Part shown: positions 25,869 through 37,277 of the stretch, in pieces
How positions within the stretch are numbered: the stretch's first letter is position 1
Layout: every line of letters begins with the position of its first letter
NCBI RefSeq assembly: GCF_001907675.1
Contig: NZ_MPNT01000035.1
Location: forward strand, 1 to 56,447
From: Mycobacterium paraffinicum
GTDB lineage: Bacteria > Actinomycetota > Actinomycetes > Mycobacteriales > Mycobacteriaceae
Reading direction: 5' to 3'
Length of the DNA: 56,447 nucleotides
Translations under genes and position numbers: made by a program
Notes under the pieces: model-generated
The model's input: the letters and a program-made list of their open reading frames with translations, nothing else
Told to the model about the DNA's origin: nothing
Databases searched by the model: none

Positions 25869-27155
25869 GTGTCGCAAGGTCTTTGGATCGCCATCGCGGT
25901 CGTCGCCGTCCTGGTTGTCATCGCCGCGCTGGTCCTGGGCCTGGCGCGGTACCGCCGCCGCCGGATCAGCTTCACCGCCAAGCCGGAGCCCGGCGCGATT
26001 GACCGGTCGGGCGGCTACACCGCGTCGTCGGGCATCACCTTCAGCCAGACGACCCAGGCCGACCGGCTCGACACCACGGGCCTGCCCGCGGTGGGCGACG
26101 ACGCCACCATTCCCCGCGACGCGCCGCGGCGCACGATCTCCGAGGTCGAACTCCCCGAACCGGAGACCGTCACCCCGCCGCCCGTAGCGGCCCCCGAGCC
26201 GCCGGCCCGCGAGGCCCCGGAGATCGAGGCCATCGCACCCGCGGAGGGCCGGCTGGAGCGGCTTCGCGGCCGGCTGGCCCGCTCGCAGAACGCGTTGGGG
26301 CGCAGCGTGTTGGGCCTGATCGGGGGCGGGGATCTCGACGAGGACGCGTGGCAGGACGTCGAGGACACCCTGCTGGTCGCCGACCTGGGGCCCGTGGTCA
26401 CCGATTCGGTGATGACGCAGCTGCGCGCCCGCCTGGCGGGCGGCGACGTGCGCACCGAGGCCGACGCCAAGGCCGTGCTGCGCGACGTGCTGATCCGCGA
26501 GCTGCACCCCGAGCTGGACCGCTCGATCCGCGCGCTGCCCCACGCCGACCACCCGTCGGTGCTGCTGGTCGTCGGCGTGAACGGCACGGGAAAGACCACC
26601 ACCGTCGGCAAGCTGGCGCGGGTGTTGGTGGCCGACGGGCGCCGCGTCGTGCTGGGCGCCGCCGACACGTTCCGGGCCGCCGCGGCCGACCAGCTGCAGA
26701 CCTGGGCGTCCCGGGTGGGCGCGGAGGTGGTGCGCGGGGCCGAAGGCGCGGACCCCGCATCGGTGGCTTTCGACGCCGTCGACAAGGGCATCGCCGCGGG
26801 CGCCGACGTGGTGCTGATCGACACCGCCGGCCGGCTGCACACCAAGGTCGGGTTGATGGACGAGCTCGACAAGGTCAAGCGCGTAGTGAGCCGCCGCGCA
26901 GCCGTCGATGAGGTGCTGCTGGTGCTCGATGCCACCATCGGACAGAACGGGTTGGCGCAGGCGCGGGTTTTCGCCGACGTCGTCGAGATCACCGGCGCAG
27001 TGCTGACCAAGCTGGACGGAACTGCCAAGGGCGGCATCGTATTCCGCGTCCAACAGGAACTCGGCGTGCCGGTGAAGCTGGTCGGGCTCGGGGAGGGACC
27101 CGACGACCTGGCGCCGTTCGAGCCGGGGGCCTTCGTCGACGCGCTGCTCGGCTGA
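25869..27155 (+). CDS. ftsY: Signal recognition particle receptor FtsY
   Basis: A 428-residue SRP receptor GTPase. An N-terminal transmembrane segment (about 5-27) and a Pro/Glu-rich linker (to about 125) precede the NG domain: G1 GVNGTGKT at 236-243, DTAGR at 318-322 and TKLDG at 380-384. It docks the Ffh-ribosome complex at the membrane. GTG 25869 was chosen. The true membrane anchor, unlike in E. coli, is usual in actinobacteria. Its partner Ffh is also in this window. Confidence 0.97.
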   Translation: MSQGLWIAIAVVAVLVVIAALVLGLARYRRRRISFTAKPEPGAIDRSGGYTASSGITFSQTTQADRLDTTGLPAVGDDATIPRDAPRRTISEVELPEPETVTPPPVAAPEPPAREAPEIEAIAPAEGRLERLRGRLARSQNALGRSVLGLIGGGDLDEDAWQDVEDTLLVADLGPVVTDSVMTQLRARLAGGDVRTEADAKAVLRDVLIRELHPELDRSIRALPHADHPSVLLVVGVNGTGKTTTVGKLARVLVADGRRVVLGAADTFRAAAADQLQTWASRVGAEVVRGAEGADPASVAFDAVDKGIAAGADVVLIDTAGRLHTKVGLMDELDKVKRVVSRRAAVDEVLLVLDATIGQNGLAQARVFADVVEITGAVLTKLDGTAKGGIVFRVQQELGVPVKLVGLGEGPDDLAPFEPGAFVDALLG

Positions 27156-27178
27156 ACCGCTTACACGGCTAGCGGGAC

Positions 27179-27217
27179 GTTAATACCGCCGAAACACACT
27201 GGCCCCATTGCGGAAAC
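27179..27217. promoter_or_regulatory. Possible GlnR-binding region before amt
   Basis: Two GAAAC half-sites (27191-27195 and 27213-27217) lie 22 bases apart, the first preceded by GTTAA at 27179-27183. Actinobacterial GlnR boxes read GTnAC-N6-GAAAC; here the spacing is one base longer and the first half deviates. Nitrogen control of amt-glnB-glnD by GlnR is well known in mycobacteria, so this region is a candidate only. Confidence 0.3.
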
Positions 27218-27293
27218 AACCATTGCGCAAGGTTCTGGATCAGGTCACAGGCGTCGCCTGACGGCCATTCATGTCCTGACCGGAGGTGAGCGA

Positions 27294-29068
<1,775 letters not shown>

Positions 29069-29113
29069 CCGTGGCCGTGCATCGTTGAACCAGGCCGGAC
29101 GGGCCGGGAGGGT

Positions 29114-31573
29114 ATGACAAGCCCCCTCGACCGGCCATCTGAAGCGGGGACAGGAAGCGCCGGCGGGGCAGCCGATTTGGCTGCCTCGCGGCGCCGACTG
29201 CTGTCGGAGGGTCGCGAGCTCGCTGCGGCGGAGTTGCGCAAGGCCTGGCTGGAGCTGCACGAATCCTGGCTGGTGGCCAAGGGCGACGCGATCGGCATCA
29301 CCGACGGCAGCGGTTTCGCGATCGTCGGGGTCGGGGGGTTGGGCCGGCGCGAACTGCTGCCGTATTCGGATCTCGACCTAATGTTGTTGCACGACAACAA
29401 ATCCAACGAGGTGCTGCAGCGGGTCGCCGACGGCCTGTGGTATCCGTTGTGGGACGCCAACGTTCGGCTCGACCACAGCGTGCGGACGGTGTCGGGGGCC
29501 CTGGGCGTCGCCAACAGCGACCTGGTGGCGGCGCTGGGCATGCTGGACGCGCGCCACATCGCCGGGGACGAGCGGCTGTCGGCGGAGCTGATCGACGGGG
29601 CGCGACGCCAGTGGCGCAGCGCCATTCGATCTCGCATGGACGAGCTTGTCGCGATGACATACCAACGCTGGCAACGGTGTTGGCGAATCGCGCAGCGGGC
29701 CGAGCCGGACCTCAAGTCGGGCCGAGGCGGCCTGCGCGACGTCCAATTGCTTGACGCGCTGGGCGTCGCGCAACTCATCGACCGCCACGGCATGGGCCAT
29801 CCCGACGCGCCGGGGGGCTCACTGGACGCCGCGTATCTGACGATGCTCGACGTCCGCACCGAACTGCACCTGGTATCCGGACGCGGACGCGACCAACTGC
29901 TGGCGCAGTTCGCCGACGAGGTGAGCGCCGCGTTGGGCGTCGGGGATCGATTTGCGTTGTCGCGCTTGCTATCCAGCGCCAGCCGCACGATCGCCTACCA
30001 CGCCGAAACCGGGCTGCGGACCGCGCAGAACGCGCTGCCCCGGCGCGGCCTGACGGCGCTGGTGCGGCGCCCGCGGCGGCGACCGTTGGACGAGGGCGTG
30101 GTCGAGTACGACGGCGAGGTGGTGCTCGCCCGCGACGCCCACCCCCAGACCGATCCCGGACTGGTACTGCGGGTCGCAGCCGCGTCGGCGGCCACCGGCC
30201 TGCCCATCGGCGCCGGCACGCTCAAACGGCTGGCCGACAGCGTTCCGGACCTGCCCTCGCCGTGGCCGCGGGAGGCGCTGGACGACCTGCTGGTCGTGCT
30301 GCTGGCCGGGCCCACGACGGCCAACACCATCGAGTCGCTGGACCGCACCGGGCTGTGGGGTCGTCTCTTCCCGGAGTGGGACGCGGTGCGTGACCTGCCG
30401 CCGCGCGACGTCTCGCACAAGTGGACCGTCGACCGGCACATCGTCGAAACCGCCGTCAACGCCGCGCCGCTCACCACGCGGGTGGCGCGGTCGGACCTGC
30501 TCGCGCTCGGCGCGCTGCTGCACGACATCGGCAAGGGGCGCGGCACCGACCACTGCGTGCTCGGCGCGGAACTGACCATCCCGATCGCCACCAGGCTGGG
30601 CCTGTCCGACGAGGACACCGCGACGCTCGCGGGCATGGTCCGCCATCATCTGCTGCTGCCGGTGACGGCCACCCGAAGCGACCTCAACGACCCCGAGACG
30701 ATCGAGTCGGTGGCCGCCGCCCTCAAGGGAGACCCGCAACTGCTCGAACTCCTGCAGGCGCTGGCGGAGGCCGACTCCAGGGCCACCGGGCCGGGAGTGT
30801 GGAGCGACTGGAAGGCGTCCCTGATCGAAGACCTGGTCCGCCGCTGCCGGTTGGTGATGGCGGGCGAGCCGCTTCCCGAGGCGGAACCGATTGCGCCGCA
30901 TTATCTTTCGTTGGCGGCCGACCGCGGTGTGCACGTGGAGCTCAAGCCCGGTGACCGCGAGCGCCTGACCGCGGTGATGATTGCGCCCAACCAGCGGGGG
31001 CTGGTTTCGAAAGCCGCTGCGGTCCTGGCGTTGAACTCGCTGCGCATCCATTCGGCGTTGGCCAACATTCACGAGGGCGTGGCGATCGTCGAGTTCGTCG
31101 TGTCACCGGTCTTCGGCTCGCCACCCGAACCGGGTTTGCTGCGACAACAATTCAACGGAGCCCTGGCCGGTGACCTCGATGTCCTCGGCACGCTGGAGAA
31201 GCGGGACAGCGACGCCGTGAGCGCCGCGACCGCGCGGGCCGGCGAGATTCAGGCCGGCGTGCCCGTCACCCGGTCGACCGCCCCGCCCCGCATCCTGTGG
31301 CTCGACGCCGCGACCGCCGGCCAGTTGATCTTCGAAGTCCGCGCCATGGATCGCCTGGGGCTGCTGGCGCTGCTGACCCACGCACTGGAACAGGCGGGGG
31401 CCGACATCGTCTGGGCCAAGGTGAACACGTTCGGGTCGACGGCGGCGGACGTCTTCTGCGTGTCGGTGCCGGCCGACGCCGAGGACGACGCGCGAGCCGC
31501 GATCGAAGAGCATCTGCTAGCGGTGCTGGGCGGCCCGGCGGTCGAAGTGCTTCAAGAGCCGGTCGGCGACTAA
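29114..31573 (+). CDS. glnD: PII nucleotidyltransferase GlnD
   Basis: An 819-residue bifunctional enzyme that modifies and demodifies PII according to nitrogen status. The nucleotidyltransferase motif [15 protein letters not shown] spans about 74-88. An HD phosphohydrolase domain has HD at 470-471 ([13 protein letters not shown]). Two C-terminal ACT domains (about 640-720 and 735-805) bind glutamine. In actinobacteria GlnD adenylylates GlnK. ATG 29114 lies 45 bases after glnB. Confidence 0.96.
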   Translation: MTSPLDRPSEAGTGSAGGAADLAASRRRLLSEGRELAAAELRKAWLELHESWLVAKGDAIGITDGSGFAIVGVGGLGRRELLPYSDLDLMLLHDNKSNEVLQRVADGLWYPLWDANVRLDHSVRTVSGALGVANSDLVAALGMLDARHIAGDERLSAELIDGARRQWRSAIRSRMDELVAMTYQRWQRCWRIAQRAEPDLKSGRGGLRDVQLLDALGVAQLIDRHGMGHPDAPGGSLDAAYLTMLDVRTELHLVSGRGRDQLLAQFADEVSAALGVGDRFALSRLLSSASRTIAYHAETGLRTAQNALPRRGLTALVRRPRRRPLDEGVVEYDGEVVLARDAHPQTDPGLVLRVAAASAATGLPIGAGTLKRLADSVPDLPSPWPREALDDLLVVLLAGPTTANTIESLDRTGLWGRLFPEWDAVRDLPPRDVSHKWTVDRHIVETAVNAAPLTTRVARSDLLALGALLHDIGKGRGTDHCVLGAELTIPIATRLGLSDEDTATLAGMVRHHLLLPVTATRSDLNDPETIESVAAALKGDPQLLELLQALAEADSRATGPGVWSDWKASLIEDLVRRCRLVMAGEPLPEAEPIAPHYLSLAADRGVHVELKPGDRERLTAVMIAPNQRGLVSKAAAVLALNSLRIHSALANIHEGVAIVEFVVSPVFGSPPEPGLLRQQFNGALAGDLDVLGTLEKRDSDAVSAATARAGEIQAGVPVTRSTAPPRILWLDAATAGQLIFEVRAMDRLGLLALLTHALEQAGADIVWAKVNTFGSTAADVFCVSVPADAEDDARAAIEEHLLAVLGGPAVEVLQEPVGD

Positions 31574-31577
31574 GGCG

Positions 31578-33314
31578 TCAGGTGTGCTCGGCGTTGAGGC
31601 GCCGCAGGGCCTCGATCCGGGCCTGGATCTGCTCGCGGGTGGCGGCGGCGATCGGCGGCCCCCCGCAGCGACGGCGAAGTTCGCTGTGGATCCAGCCGTG
31701 CGGCTTGCCTGTGCGGTGGTGGGTGGCCGACACCAGGGAGTTCAGCTCGCGGCGCAGGTCGCGCAGCTGGCCATGCAGCGTGGGGGCCGCGGAGACCGCG
31801 GCGGCGGGCGCGCCCTGCGCGGCCCGTCGCTGCAGCTGCTCGTCCTGGCGGCGGTGCAGCAGCGCCCGCATCTGCTCGGCGTCGAGGAGGCCCGGGATGC
31901 CGAGGTAGTCGGCCTCCTCGTCGCTGCCGGCCGGCGCGGCGGTGCCGAACGACGATCCGTCGAAGATGACCTGGTCGAGCTCCGCGTCGGCGCCCAGTGA
32001 GGTGAAGCCGTTGTCGGCTTCGGTTTTCTCGGTCTGCGTTCTGGTGGCCGGGTCACCGTCGAGGGGGTCCTCGTCCGGGCGATGCGGCTCCCCGAGCACG
32101 TGGTTGCGTTGGGCCTCCAGCTCGCTGGCGAGCTGCAGCAGGTTGGGCACCGACGGCAGGAAGATGCTCGCGGTCTCGCCCGCGCGGCGCGACCGGACGA
32201 ACCGGCCGATGGCCTGCGCGAAGAACAGGGGCGTCGACGCACTGGTGGCGTAGATGCCGACCGAGAGCCGCGGCACGTCGACGCCCTCGGAGACCATGCG
32301 CACCGCGACCAGCCAGCGGCTGGTACCGGCGGCGAATTCGCTGATGCGGGCGGACGATCCGGGGTCGTCGGAGAGCACCACCGTCGGCGCCTCCGAGGTC
32401 AGCGTCGTCAGCAGGGCGGCGTAGGCGCGGGCCGCCGTGCGGTCGGACGCGATGATCATGCCGCCGGCGTCGGGCACGTGCTCGCGCTTCTGGCGCAGCC
32501 GTTGGTCGGCGGCCGCGATCACCGCGGGCATCCATTCGCCGGCGGGGTCGAGCGCCGTGCGCCACGCCCGCGCCGTGTGCTCGGCGGTCAGCGGCTCGCC
32601 CAGCCGCGCGGCGTGCTCCTCCCCGGCGCTGTCGCGCCAGCGCGCCTCCCCGGAGTAGGCCAGGAACACCACCGGCCGCACCACTCCGTCGGCGAGAGCC
32701 TCCGCGTAGCCGTAGGTGTGGTCGGCCCTCGAACGCCGCACCCCGTCGGCTCCGGCCTCGTAGGCGACGAACGGGATGGGGCTGTCGTCGCTGCGAAAGG
32801 GCGTTCCCGTCAGGGCGAGCCGGCGGGTGGCGTCGCCGAAGGCCTCGCGGATGGCGTCACCCCACGTCTTGGCGTCGCCGCCGTGGTGGATCTCGTCGAA
32901 GACGACCAGCGTCTTGCGCTGCTCGGTGCGTACCCGGTGCAGCGTCGGGTGCGCGGCGACCTGAGCGTAGGTGACCATCACGCCGTGGTACTCGCCCGAC
33001 ATCTGGGCGTTGGAGTTGGAGAACTTGGGGTCCAGCGCGATGCCGTGCCGCGCCGCGGCCTGCGCCCACTGCACCTTGAGGTGCTCGGTGGGCACGACGA
33101 CCGTGATCTGTTCGACGGCGCGCTGGCCCAGCAGTTCGGCCGCCACCCGCAGCGCGAACGTCGTCTTCCCGGATCCCGGGGTCGCCACGGCCAGGAAATC
33201 GCGCGGTTGGCCGGTCAGGTATTTGACCAGTGCCCTGCGCTGCCATCCGCGCAGCGCCCGGCCGCCGTTGTCGTCGACGGGGGTCTCCGTGCGAGCGACC
33301 GGTTGCACGGACAT
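31578..33314 (-). CDS. DEAD/DEAH-box family helicase
   Basis: A 578-residue superfamily 2 helicase, co-linear with Rv2917. The N-terminal RecA domain has LRGWQRRALVKYL, Walker A ATPGSGKT at 44-51 and motif II DEIH at 140-143, then LTGTPFRSD. The C-terminal domain contains a VRMVSEGVDVPRLSVGIYAT segment and the arginine-finger motif QAIGRFVRS, as in Rad25/UvsW-type enzymes. About 150 C-terminal residues are unassigned. ATG 33314 follows a G-rich Shine-Dalgarno. It is convergent with glnD (four-base gap). Confidence 0.88.
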   Translation of the reverse strand: MSVQPVARTETPVDDNGGRALRGWQRRALVKYLTGQPRDFLAVATPGSGKTTFALRVAAELLGQRAVEQITVVVPTEHLKVQWAQAAARHGIALDPKFSNSNAQMSGEYHGVMVTYAQVAAHPTLHRVRTEQRKTLVVFDEIHHGGDAKTWGDAIREAFGDATRRLALTGTPFRSDDSPIPFVAYEAGADGVRRSRADHTYGYAEALADGVVRPVVFLAYSGEARWRDSAGEEHAARLGEPLTAEHTARAWRTALDPAGEWMPAVIAAADQRLRQKREHVPDAGGMIIASDRTAARAYAALLTTLTSEAPTVVLSDDPGSSARISEFAAGTSRWLVAVRMVSEGVDVPRLSVGIYATSASTPLFFAQAIGRFVRSRRAGETASIFLPSVPNLLQLASELEAQRNHVLGEPHRPDEDPLDGDPATRTQTEKTEADNGFTSLGADAELDQVIFDGSSFGTAAPAGSDEEADYLGIPGLLDAEQMRALLHRRQDEQLQRRAAQGAPAAAVSAAPTLHGQLRDLRRELNSLVSATHHRTGKPHGWIHSELRRRCGGPPIAAATREQIQARIEALRRLNAEHT

Positions 33315-33418
33315 TTCCCCCCGGGTGGTTGTAGTTTTCGGTGCGGCCGCCTGATTAGGCGATGGCTGTGAAATCTAGCACGCCAACGCTTTTCGGCGCA
33401 GTAACGACTCGAGCGGGG

Positions 33419-34213
33419 TTACCGCGCGTGGCTCGCCAGGTCGCGCGCCTCCAGCCACCCGCGGATGTGTTCGGCGACGTCAGCCCAGCCCGGCTCGAGC
33501 ATCATGTTGTGCCCCATCGGGAAGAAATGCGGCTCGGTCCGGTAGGCGCGCGCCGTGGCGCGTACCTCGCCGACGCTGACGAACCCGTCGTACTCGGCGC
33601 CCAGGACCAGGATCGGGGCCCTCACCCGCCGGGTTCGGACGCGGCGGAGCACCGGATCGGTCATGGCGGCGCGGACGCTCTCGGCCCCGGCGCGTTGCCT
33701 GCAGGACTCGACGATGGCCTCGGGCGTGTCGGCGCAGAACAAGTACTCGCGGGCCAGCGCCGGGGTGGCAAGGAATTTCAGCAGCGTGGGGTCGCTCCAC
33801 GCTTCCATGGTCATCGACGGGCGGCGGCGCCAGACCCGCAGCGCCATGGTGAGTACCCCCTGCGGCGGCACGGAGCCCACCAGCACCGCCGCCGGAGCGC
33901 TGCGCTGTTCGAGGTAGCGCTGGATGACGAAGCCGCCCAGCGAATGGCCGATCAGTACCGGCCCGCCGCCCAGTTCGTCGGCCACCGAGCGGAGGTCCTC
34001 GATGTAGTCGGCGATGGAGACCTTGTGCAGCGGCTTCGCCGTCGGGCTGCCGCCGTGCCCGCGCAGGCTCATCGCGGCCGCGCGGTAGCCCGCGTCGGCG
34101 AAGAAATCGAGGAAGTGCTCCCAGCACCATGCGCCGTGCCAGCCGCCGTGCACGAAGAGCAGCGGCACCGGATGGGCGGGGGTGCAGGACCCTCTGTCGA
34201 TCACCTCGAGCAT
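33419..34213 (-). CDS. Alpha/beta hydrolase
   Basis: A 264-residue alpha/beta hydrolase fold protein. The HGGWHGAW motif is at 22-29, the nucleophile elbow is GHSLGG with Ser91, and the likely triad partners are Asp209 (GAEYDGF) and His235 (PMGHNMM). It resembles AB-hydrolase_6 lysophospholipase or hydroxynitrile-lyase-like esterases; the substrate is unknown. It is not at this place in M. tuberculosis. ATG 34213 has GAGGTGA upstream. Confidence 0.88.
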   Translation of the reverse strand: MLEVIDRGSCTPAHPVPLLFVHGGWHGAWCWEHFLDFFADAGYRAAAMSLRGHGGSPTAKPLHKVSIADYIEDLRSVADELGGGPVLIGHSLGGFVIQRYLEQRSAPAAVLVGSVPPQGVLTMALRVWRRRPSMTMEAWSDPTLLKFLATPALAREYLFCADTPEAIVESCRQRAGAESVRAAMTDPVLRRVRTRRVRAPILVLGAEYDGFVSVGEVRATARAYRTEPHFFPMGHNMMLEPGWADVAEHIRGWLEARDLASHAR

Positions 34214-34282
34214 GGGTTTTCACCTCGTTCGGCCGCGTTTTGGTTCGCTCGACCATTCAAACCCGCTCGTCGTTTCGGCGAG

Positions 34283-34331
34283 ACTGAAACTACGCACACC
34301 CTCACCGGCGTGTCGTGTGCGTAGTTGCAGT
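34283..34331. repeat. Inverted repeat with 17-bp arms before ffh
   Basis: ACTGAAACTACGCACAC (34283-34299) and GTGTGCGTAGTTGCAGT (34315-34331) pair with one mismatch around a 15-base loop. No T-run follows on either strand, so it does not look like a plain terminator. It may be a dispersed element, a dyad operator, or a hairpin limiting read-through between the divergent hydrolase and ffh. Confidence 0.7.
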
Positions 34332-34376
34332 GTCGCGGTCGACGGGCGGCGTCGGGCCGGCCGCGCCGGGCTCCAC

Positions 34377-34382
34377 TAGGCT
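34377..34382 (+). promoter_or_regulatory. -10 element of a leaderless ffh transcript
   Basis: TAGGCT ends six bases before GTG 34389, so transcription would begin at the G of the start codon. There is no Shine-Dalgarno before the GTG. This is the standard mycobacterial leaderless layout. Confidence 0.5.
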
Positions 34383-34388
34383 GGCGGG

Positions 34389-35945
34389 GTGTTTGAATCG
34401 CTGTCCGACCGGTTGACCGGTGCACTTCAGGGGCTACGCGGCAAGGGTCGACTGACCGACGCCGACATCGAGGCCACCACCCGCGAGATCCGGCTGGCGC
34501 TGCTGGAAGCCGACGTGTCGTTGCCCGTGGTCCGGGCGTTCGTCACCCGGATCAAGGAGCGCGCCAGGGGCGCCGAGGTATCCGGTGCGCTCAACCCGGC
34601 GCAGCAGGTCGTCAAGATCGTCAACGAAGAGCTCATCGGCATCCTGGGCGGCGAGACGCGCCAACTCGCGTTCGCCAAGACGCCGCCGACCGTGGTGATG
34701 CTCGCCGGTCTGCAGGGTTCCGGTAAGACCTCGCTGGCCGGCAAGCTGGCCGCCTGGCTGCGCGGCCAGGGACACACCCCGCTGTTGGTGGCCTGCGACC
34801 TGCAGCGGCCGGCCGCGGTCAACCAGCTGCAAGTCGTCGGCGAGCGCGCCGGCGTCCCGGTGTTCGCTCCCCACCCCGGCGAGTCCCCCGAATCGGGGCC
34901 CGGCGACCCGGTCGCGGTGGCGGCCGCCGGTCTCGCCGAAGCCCTGGCCAAGCACCACGACGTCGTCATCGTCGACACCGCGGGACGGCTGGGCATCGAC
35001 GAGGAGCTGATGGCCCAGGCCGCGGCCATCCGCGACGCCGTCAACCCCGACGAGGTCTTGTTCGTGCTCGACGCGATGATCGGGCAGGACGCCGTCACCA
35101 CCGCGGAGGCCTTCCGCGAGGGCGTCGGCTTCACCGGCGTCGTGCTGACCAAACTCGACGGTGACGCCCGCGGTGGCGCGGCGTTGTCGGTCCGCGAGGT
35201 GACCGGCGTCCCAATCCTTTTCGCCTCCACCGGCGAGAAGCTGGAGGACTTCGACGTCTTCCACCCGGACCGGATGGCCGGCCGCATCCTGGGCATGGGC
35301 GACGTGCTGAGCCTGATCGAACAGGCCGAGCAGGTCTTCGACGCCGAGCAGGCCGAGGCCGCCGCCGCCAAGATCGGCACCGGCGAGCTGACGCTCGAGG
35401 ACTTCCTGGAGCAGATGCTCGCGATCCGCAAGATGGGCCCGATCGGCAACCTGCTGGGCATGCTGCCCGGGGCCGGGCAGATGAAGGACGCGCTGGCCCA
35501 GGTCGACGACAAGCAACTCGACCGCCTGCAGGCCATCATCCGCGGCATGACGCCCGAGGAGCGGGCCGACCCGAAGATCATCAACGCCTCGCGGCGGCTG
35601 CGCATCGCCAACGGGTCCGGCGTCTCGGTGTCCGACGTCAACCAGCTGGTCGACCGCTTCTTCGAGGCCCGCAAGATGATGTCGTCGATGCTCGGCGGGA
35701 TGGGGATCCCCGGCATGGGCCGCAAGTCGGCGACCCGAAAGGCCAAGGGCGCGAAGGGCAAGAAGGGCAAGAAGGGCGGACGCGGCCCCACGCCGCCCAA
35801 GGTCCGCAACCCACTCGGCGCCGGGATGCCGGGCATGCCGGCGGGGTTCCCCGACCTGTCGCACATGCCCGAGGGCCTCAACGAGCTGCCGCCCGGGCTG
35901 GCCGACTTCGACCTGTCCAAGCTCAAGTTCCCGGGCAAGAACTAG
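34389..35945 (+). CDS. ffh: Signal recognition particle protein Ffh
   Basis: A 518-residue SRP54 homologue: N domain (1-85), G domain with GLQGSGKT at 107-114, DTAGRL, and TKLDGDARGG, then the methionine-rich M domain (about 330-435) that binds signal peptides and 4.5S RNA. A Lys/Gly/Met-rich tail (440-518) extends past the typical bacterial end and is common in actinobacteria. It works with FtsY, encoded 7 kb upstream. The start is GTG 34389. Confidence 0.97.
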   Translation: MFESLSDRLTGALQGLRGKGRLTDADIEATTREIRLALLEADVSLPVVRAFVTRIKERARGAEVSGALNPAQQVVKIVNEELIGILGGETRQLAFAKTPPTVVMLAGLQGSGKTSLAGKLAAWLRGQGHTPLLVACDLQRPAAVNQLQVVGERAGVPVFAPHPGESPESGPGDPVAVAAAGLAEALAKHHDVVIVDTAGRLGIDEELMAQAAAIRDAVNPDEVLFVLDAMIGQDAVTTAEAFREGVGFTGVVLTKLDGDARGGAALSVREVTGVPILFASTGEKLEDFDVFHPDRMAGRILGMGDVLSLIEQAEQVFDAEQAEAAAAKIGTGELTLEDFLEQMLAIRKMGPIGNLLGMLPGAGQMKDALAQVDDKQLDRLQAIIRGMTPEERADPKIINASRRLRIANGSGVSVSDVNQLVDRFFEARKMMSSMLGGMGIPGMGRKSATRKAKGAKGKKGKKGGRGPTPPKVRNPLGAGMPGMPAGFPDLSHMPEGLNELPPGLADFDLSKLKFPGKN

Positions 35946-35992
35946 TGACGATCGCGAGCGCGGCGAAGCCGGGCGACGCGGGTCGTCACCAT
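35946..35992 (-). repeat. Interspersed repeat copy at the ffh/amidohydrolase junction
   Basis: Directly after the ffh stop, the minus strand reads ATGGTGACGACCCGCGTCGC followed by CCGGCTTCGCCGCGCTCGCG, matching the unit of the rnc-fpg repeat block in inverted orientation. One copy is present. Confidence 0.75.
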
Positions 35993-36008
35993 CGGAACTA
36001 GCCGCGCC

Positions 36009-37094
36009 GTGCGCCTGCACGTGCGAGGTGTCGGGCTGCCCGACGAGACCCCGATCGAGCTGTGGATCGTCGACGGCCGCACCAGCGTCGAACCGGTCGC
36101 CGGCGCCGACACCGTCTTTGACGGCGGCTGGATTCTGCCCGGCCTGGTCGACGCCCACTGTCACGTCGGCCTGGGTGGGCGCGGGGAGATACCGCTCGAC
36201 GACGCGATCGCCCAAGCCGAGACCGAACGCGACGTGGGTGCGCTGCTGTTGCGAGACTGCGGCTCGCCCACCGACACCCGCAGCCTGGACGACCACGACG
36301 ACCTGCCCCGCATCATCCGGGCCGGAAAACACCTCGCCCGGCCGAAGCGCTACGCGGCGGGCTTCTCGCGCGAGCTGGAAGACGAGTGGCAGCTGCCCGA
36401 GGCGGTCGCGCAGGAGGCGCGGCGCGGGGACGGCTGGATCAAGCTGGTCGGCGACTGGATCGACCGCAGCGTCGGCGACCTCGCCCCGCTGTGGTCCGAC
36501 GACGTGCTCAAGGCCGCGATCGAGACCGCGCACGCCCACGGCGCCCGCGTCACCGCGCACGTCTTCAGCGAGGACGCGCTGCCCGGCCTGATCAACGCCG
36601 GCATCGACTGCATCGAGCACGGCACCGGCCTCACCGACGACACCATCGAGCTGATGGTCGAGCGCGGCACCGTCCTGGTCCCCACGCTGGTCAACATCGT
36701 CGAGAATTTCCCCGGCATCGCCGACGCCGCGGCCACGAAGTACCCGACCTACGCCGCCCACATGCGTGACCTGCATGCCCGCGGCCCGGGGCGGCTCGCC
36801 GCGGCCCGCGAGGCCGGTGTGCCGATCTACGCCGGCAGTGACGCGGGCACCATGGTCGCGCCCGGGCGCATCGCCGACGAGGTCGAGGCGCTCAAGGGCA
36901 TCGGGATGAGCGGGGGCGAGGCGTTGGGCGCGGCGTGCTGGGACGCCCGCCGCTGGCTGGGCCGCCCCGGCCTCGAGCACGGCGCGTCCGCGGACCTGGT
37001 GTGCTTTTCGGACGATCCGCGCTCGGGCCCGGCGGTGCTGCGCCGCCCGGACCTGGTGATATTGCGCGGCAAGGTGTTTCGCCCGTCGACGTAG
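36009..37094 (+). CDS. Amidohydrolase family protein
   Basis: A 361-residue metal-dependent hydrolase, Rv2915c in order. The full binuclear metal set is visible: His50 and His52 (DAHCH), probable carbamylated Lys145 (GWIKLVG), His184 (TAHVF), His204 (IEHG) and Asp278 (AGSDAG). It resembles prolidase/imidazolonepropionase-like amidohydrolases; the substrate is unknown. The start is GTG 36009. In M. tuberculosis the kinase gene pknI lies between this gene and the next; it is absent here. Confidence 0.88.
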   Translation: MRLHVRGVGLPDETPIELWIVDGRTSVEPVAGADTVFDGGWILPGLVDAHCHVGLGGRGEIPLDDAIAQAETERDVGALLLRDCGSPTDTRSLDDHDDLPRIIRAGKHLARPKRYAAGFSRELEDEWQLPEAVAQEARRGDGWIKLVGDWIDRSVGDLAPLWSDDVLKAAIETAHAHGARVTAHVFSEDALPGLINAGIDCIEHGTGLTDDTIELMVERGTVLVPTLVNIVENFPGIADAAATKYPTYAAHMRDLHARGPGRLAAAREAGVPIYAGSDAGTMVAPGRIADEVEALKGIGMSGGEALGAACWDARRWLGRPGLEHGASADLVCFSDDPRSGPAVLRRPDLVILRGKVFRPST

Positions 37095-37218
37095 CCGCGG
37101 GATCCCCCCGGCGGCGGCCAATCCCGCGGGCGGCGTGCTACCGGGTGTGCCGGTTTCCGACCCGTCGACATTCCCTTCGGCCCTGGTCAGGACGCGCTAC
37201 ACCGATTCCAAGAAAAGA

Positions 37219-37247
37219 TTGCGAGTACTTGCTATCTATGTTACGTT
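37219..37247 (+). promoter_or_regulatory. Candidate promoter of the D-aminoacylase/TetR pair
   Basis: TTGCGA (37219-37224) and TACGTT (37242-37247) are 17 bases apart in an unusually AT-rich patch of this GC-rich region. A clear Shine-Dalgarno GGAGG (37267-37271) follows before ATG 37278. Confidence 0.5.
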
Positions 37248-37277
37248 CGGTTCCACCGCGACGAGTGGAGGCAAAAA

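Noticed and set aside
22181..25981. Very long minus-strand ORF (1266 codons) opposite smc
   Set aside because: It lies in the reading-frame shadow of smc, where high GC at third positions removes stops. The product is low-complexity Gly/Arg/His/Leu with no domain, and smc is unmistakable.
37220..37250. TetR operator in the promoter of the D-aminoacylase
   Set aside because: GTACTTGCTATCTATGTTAC is AT-rich and looks dyadic at its ends, but only a few base pairs match; not enough for an operator call.
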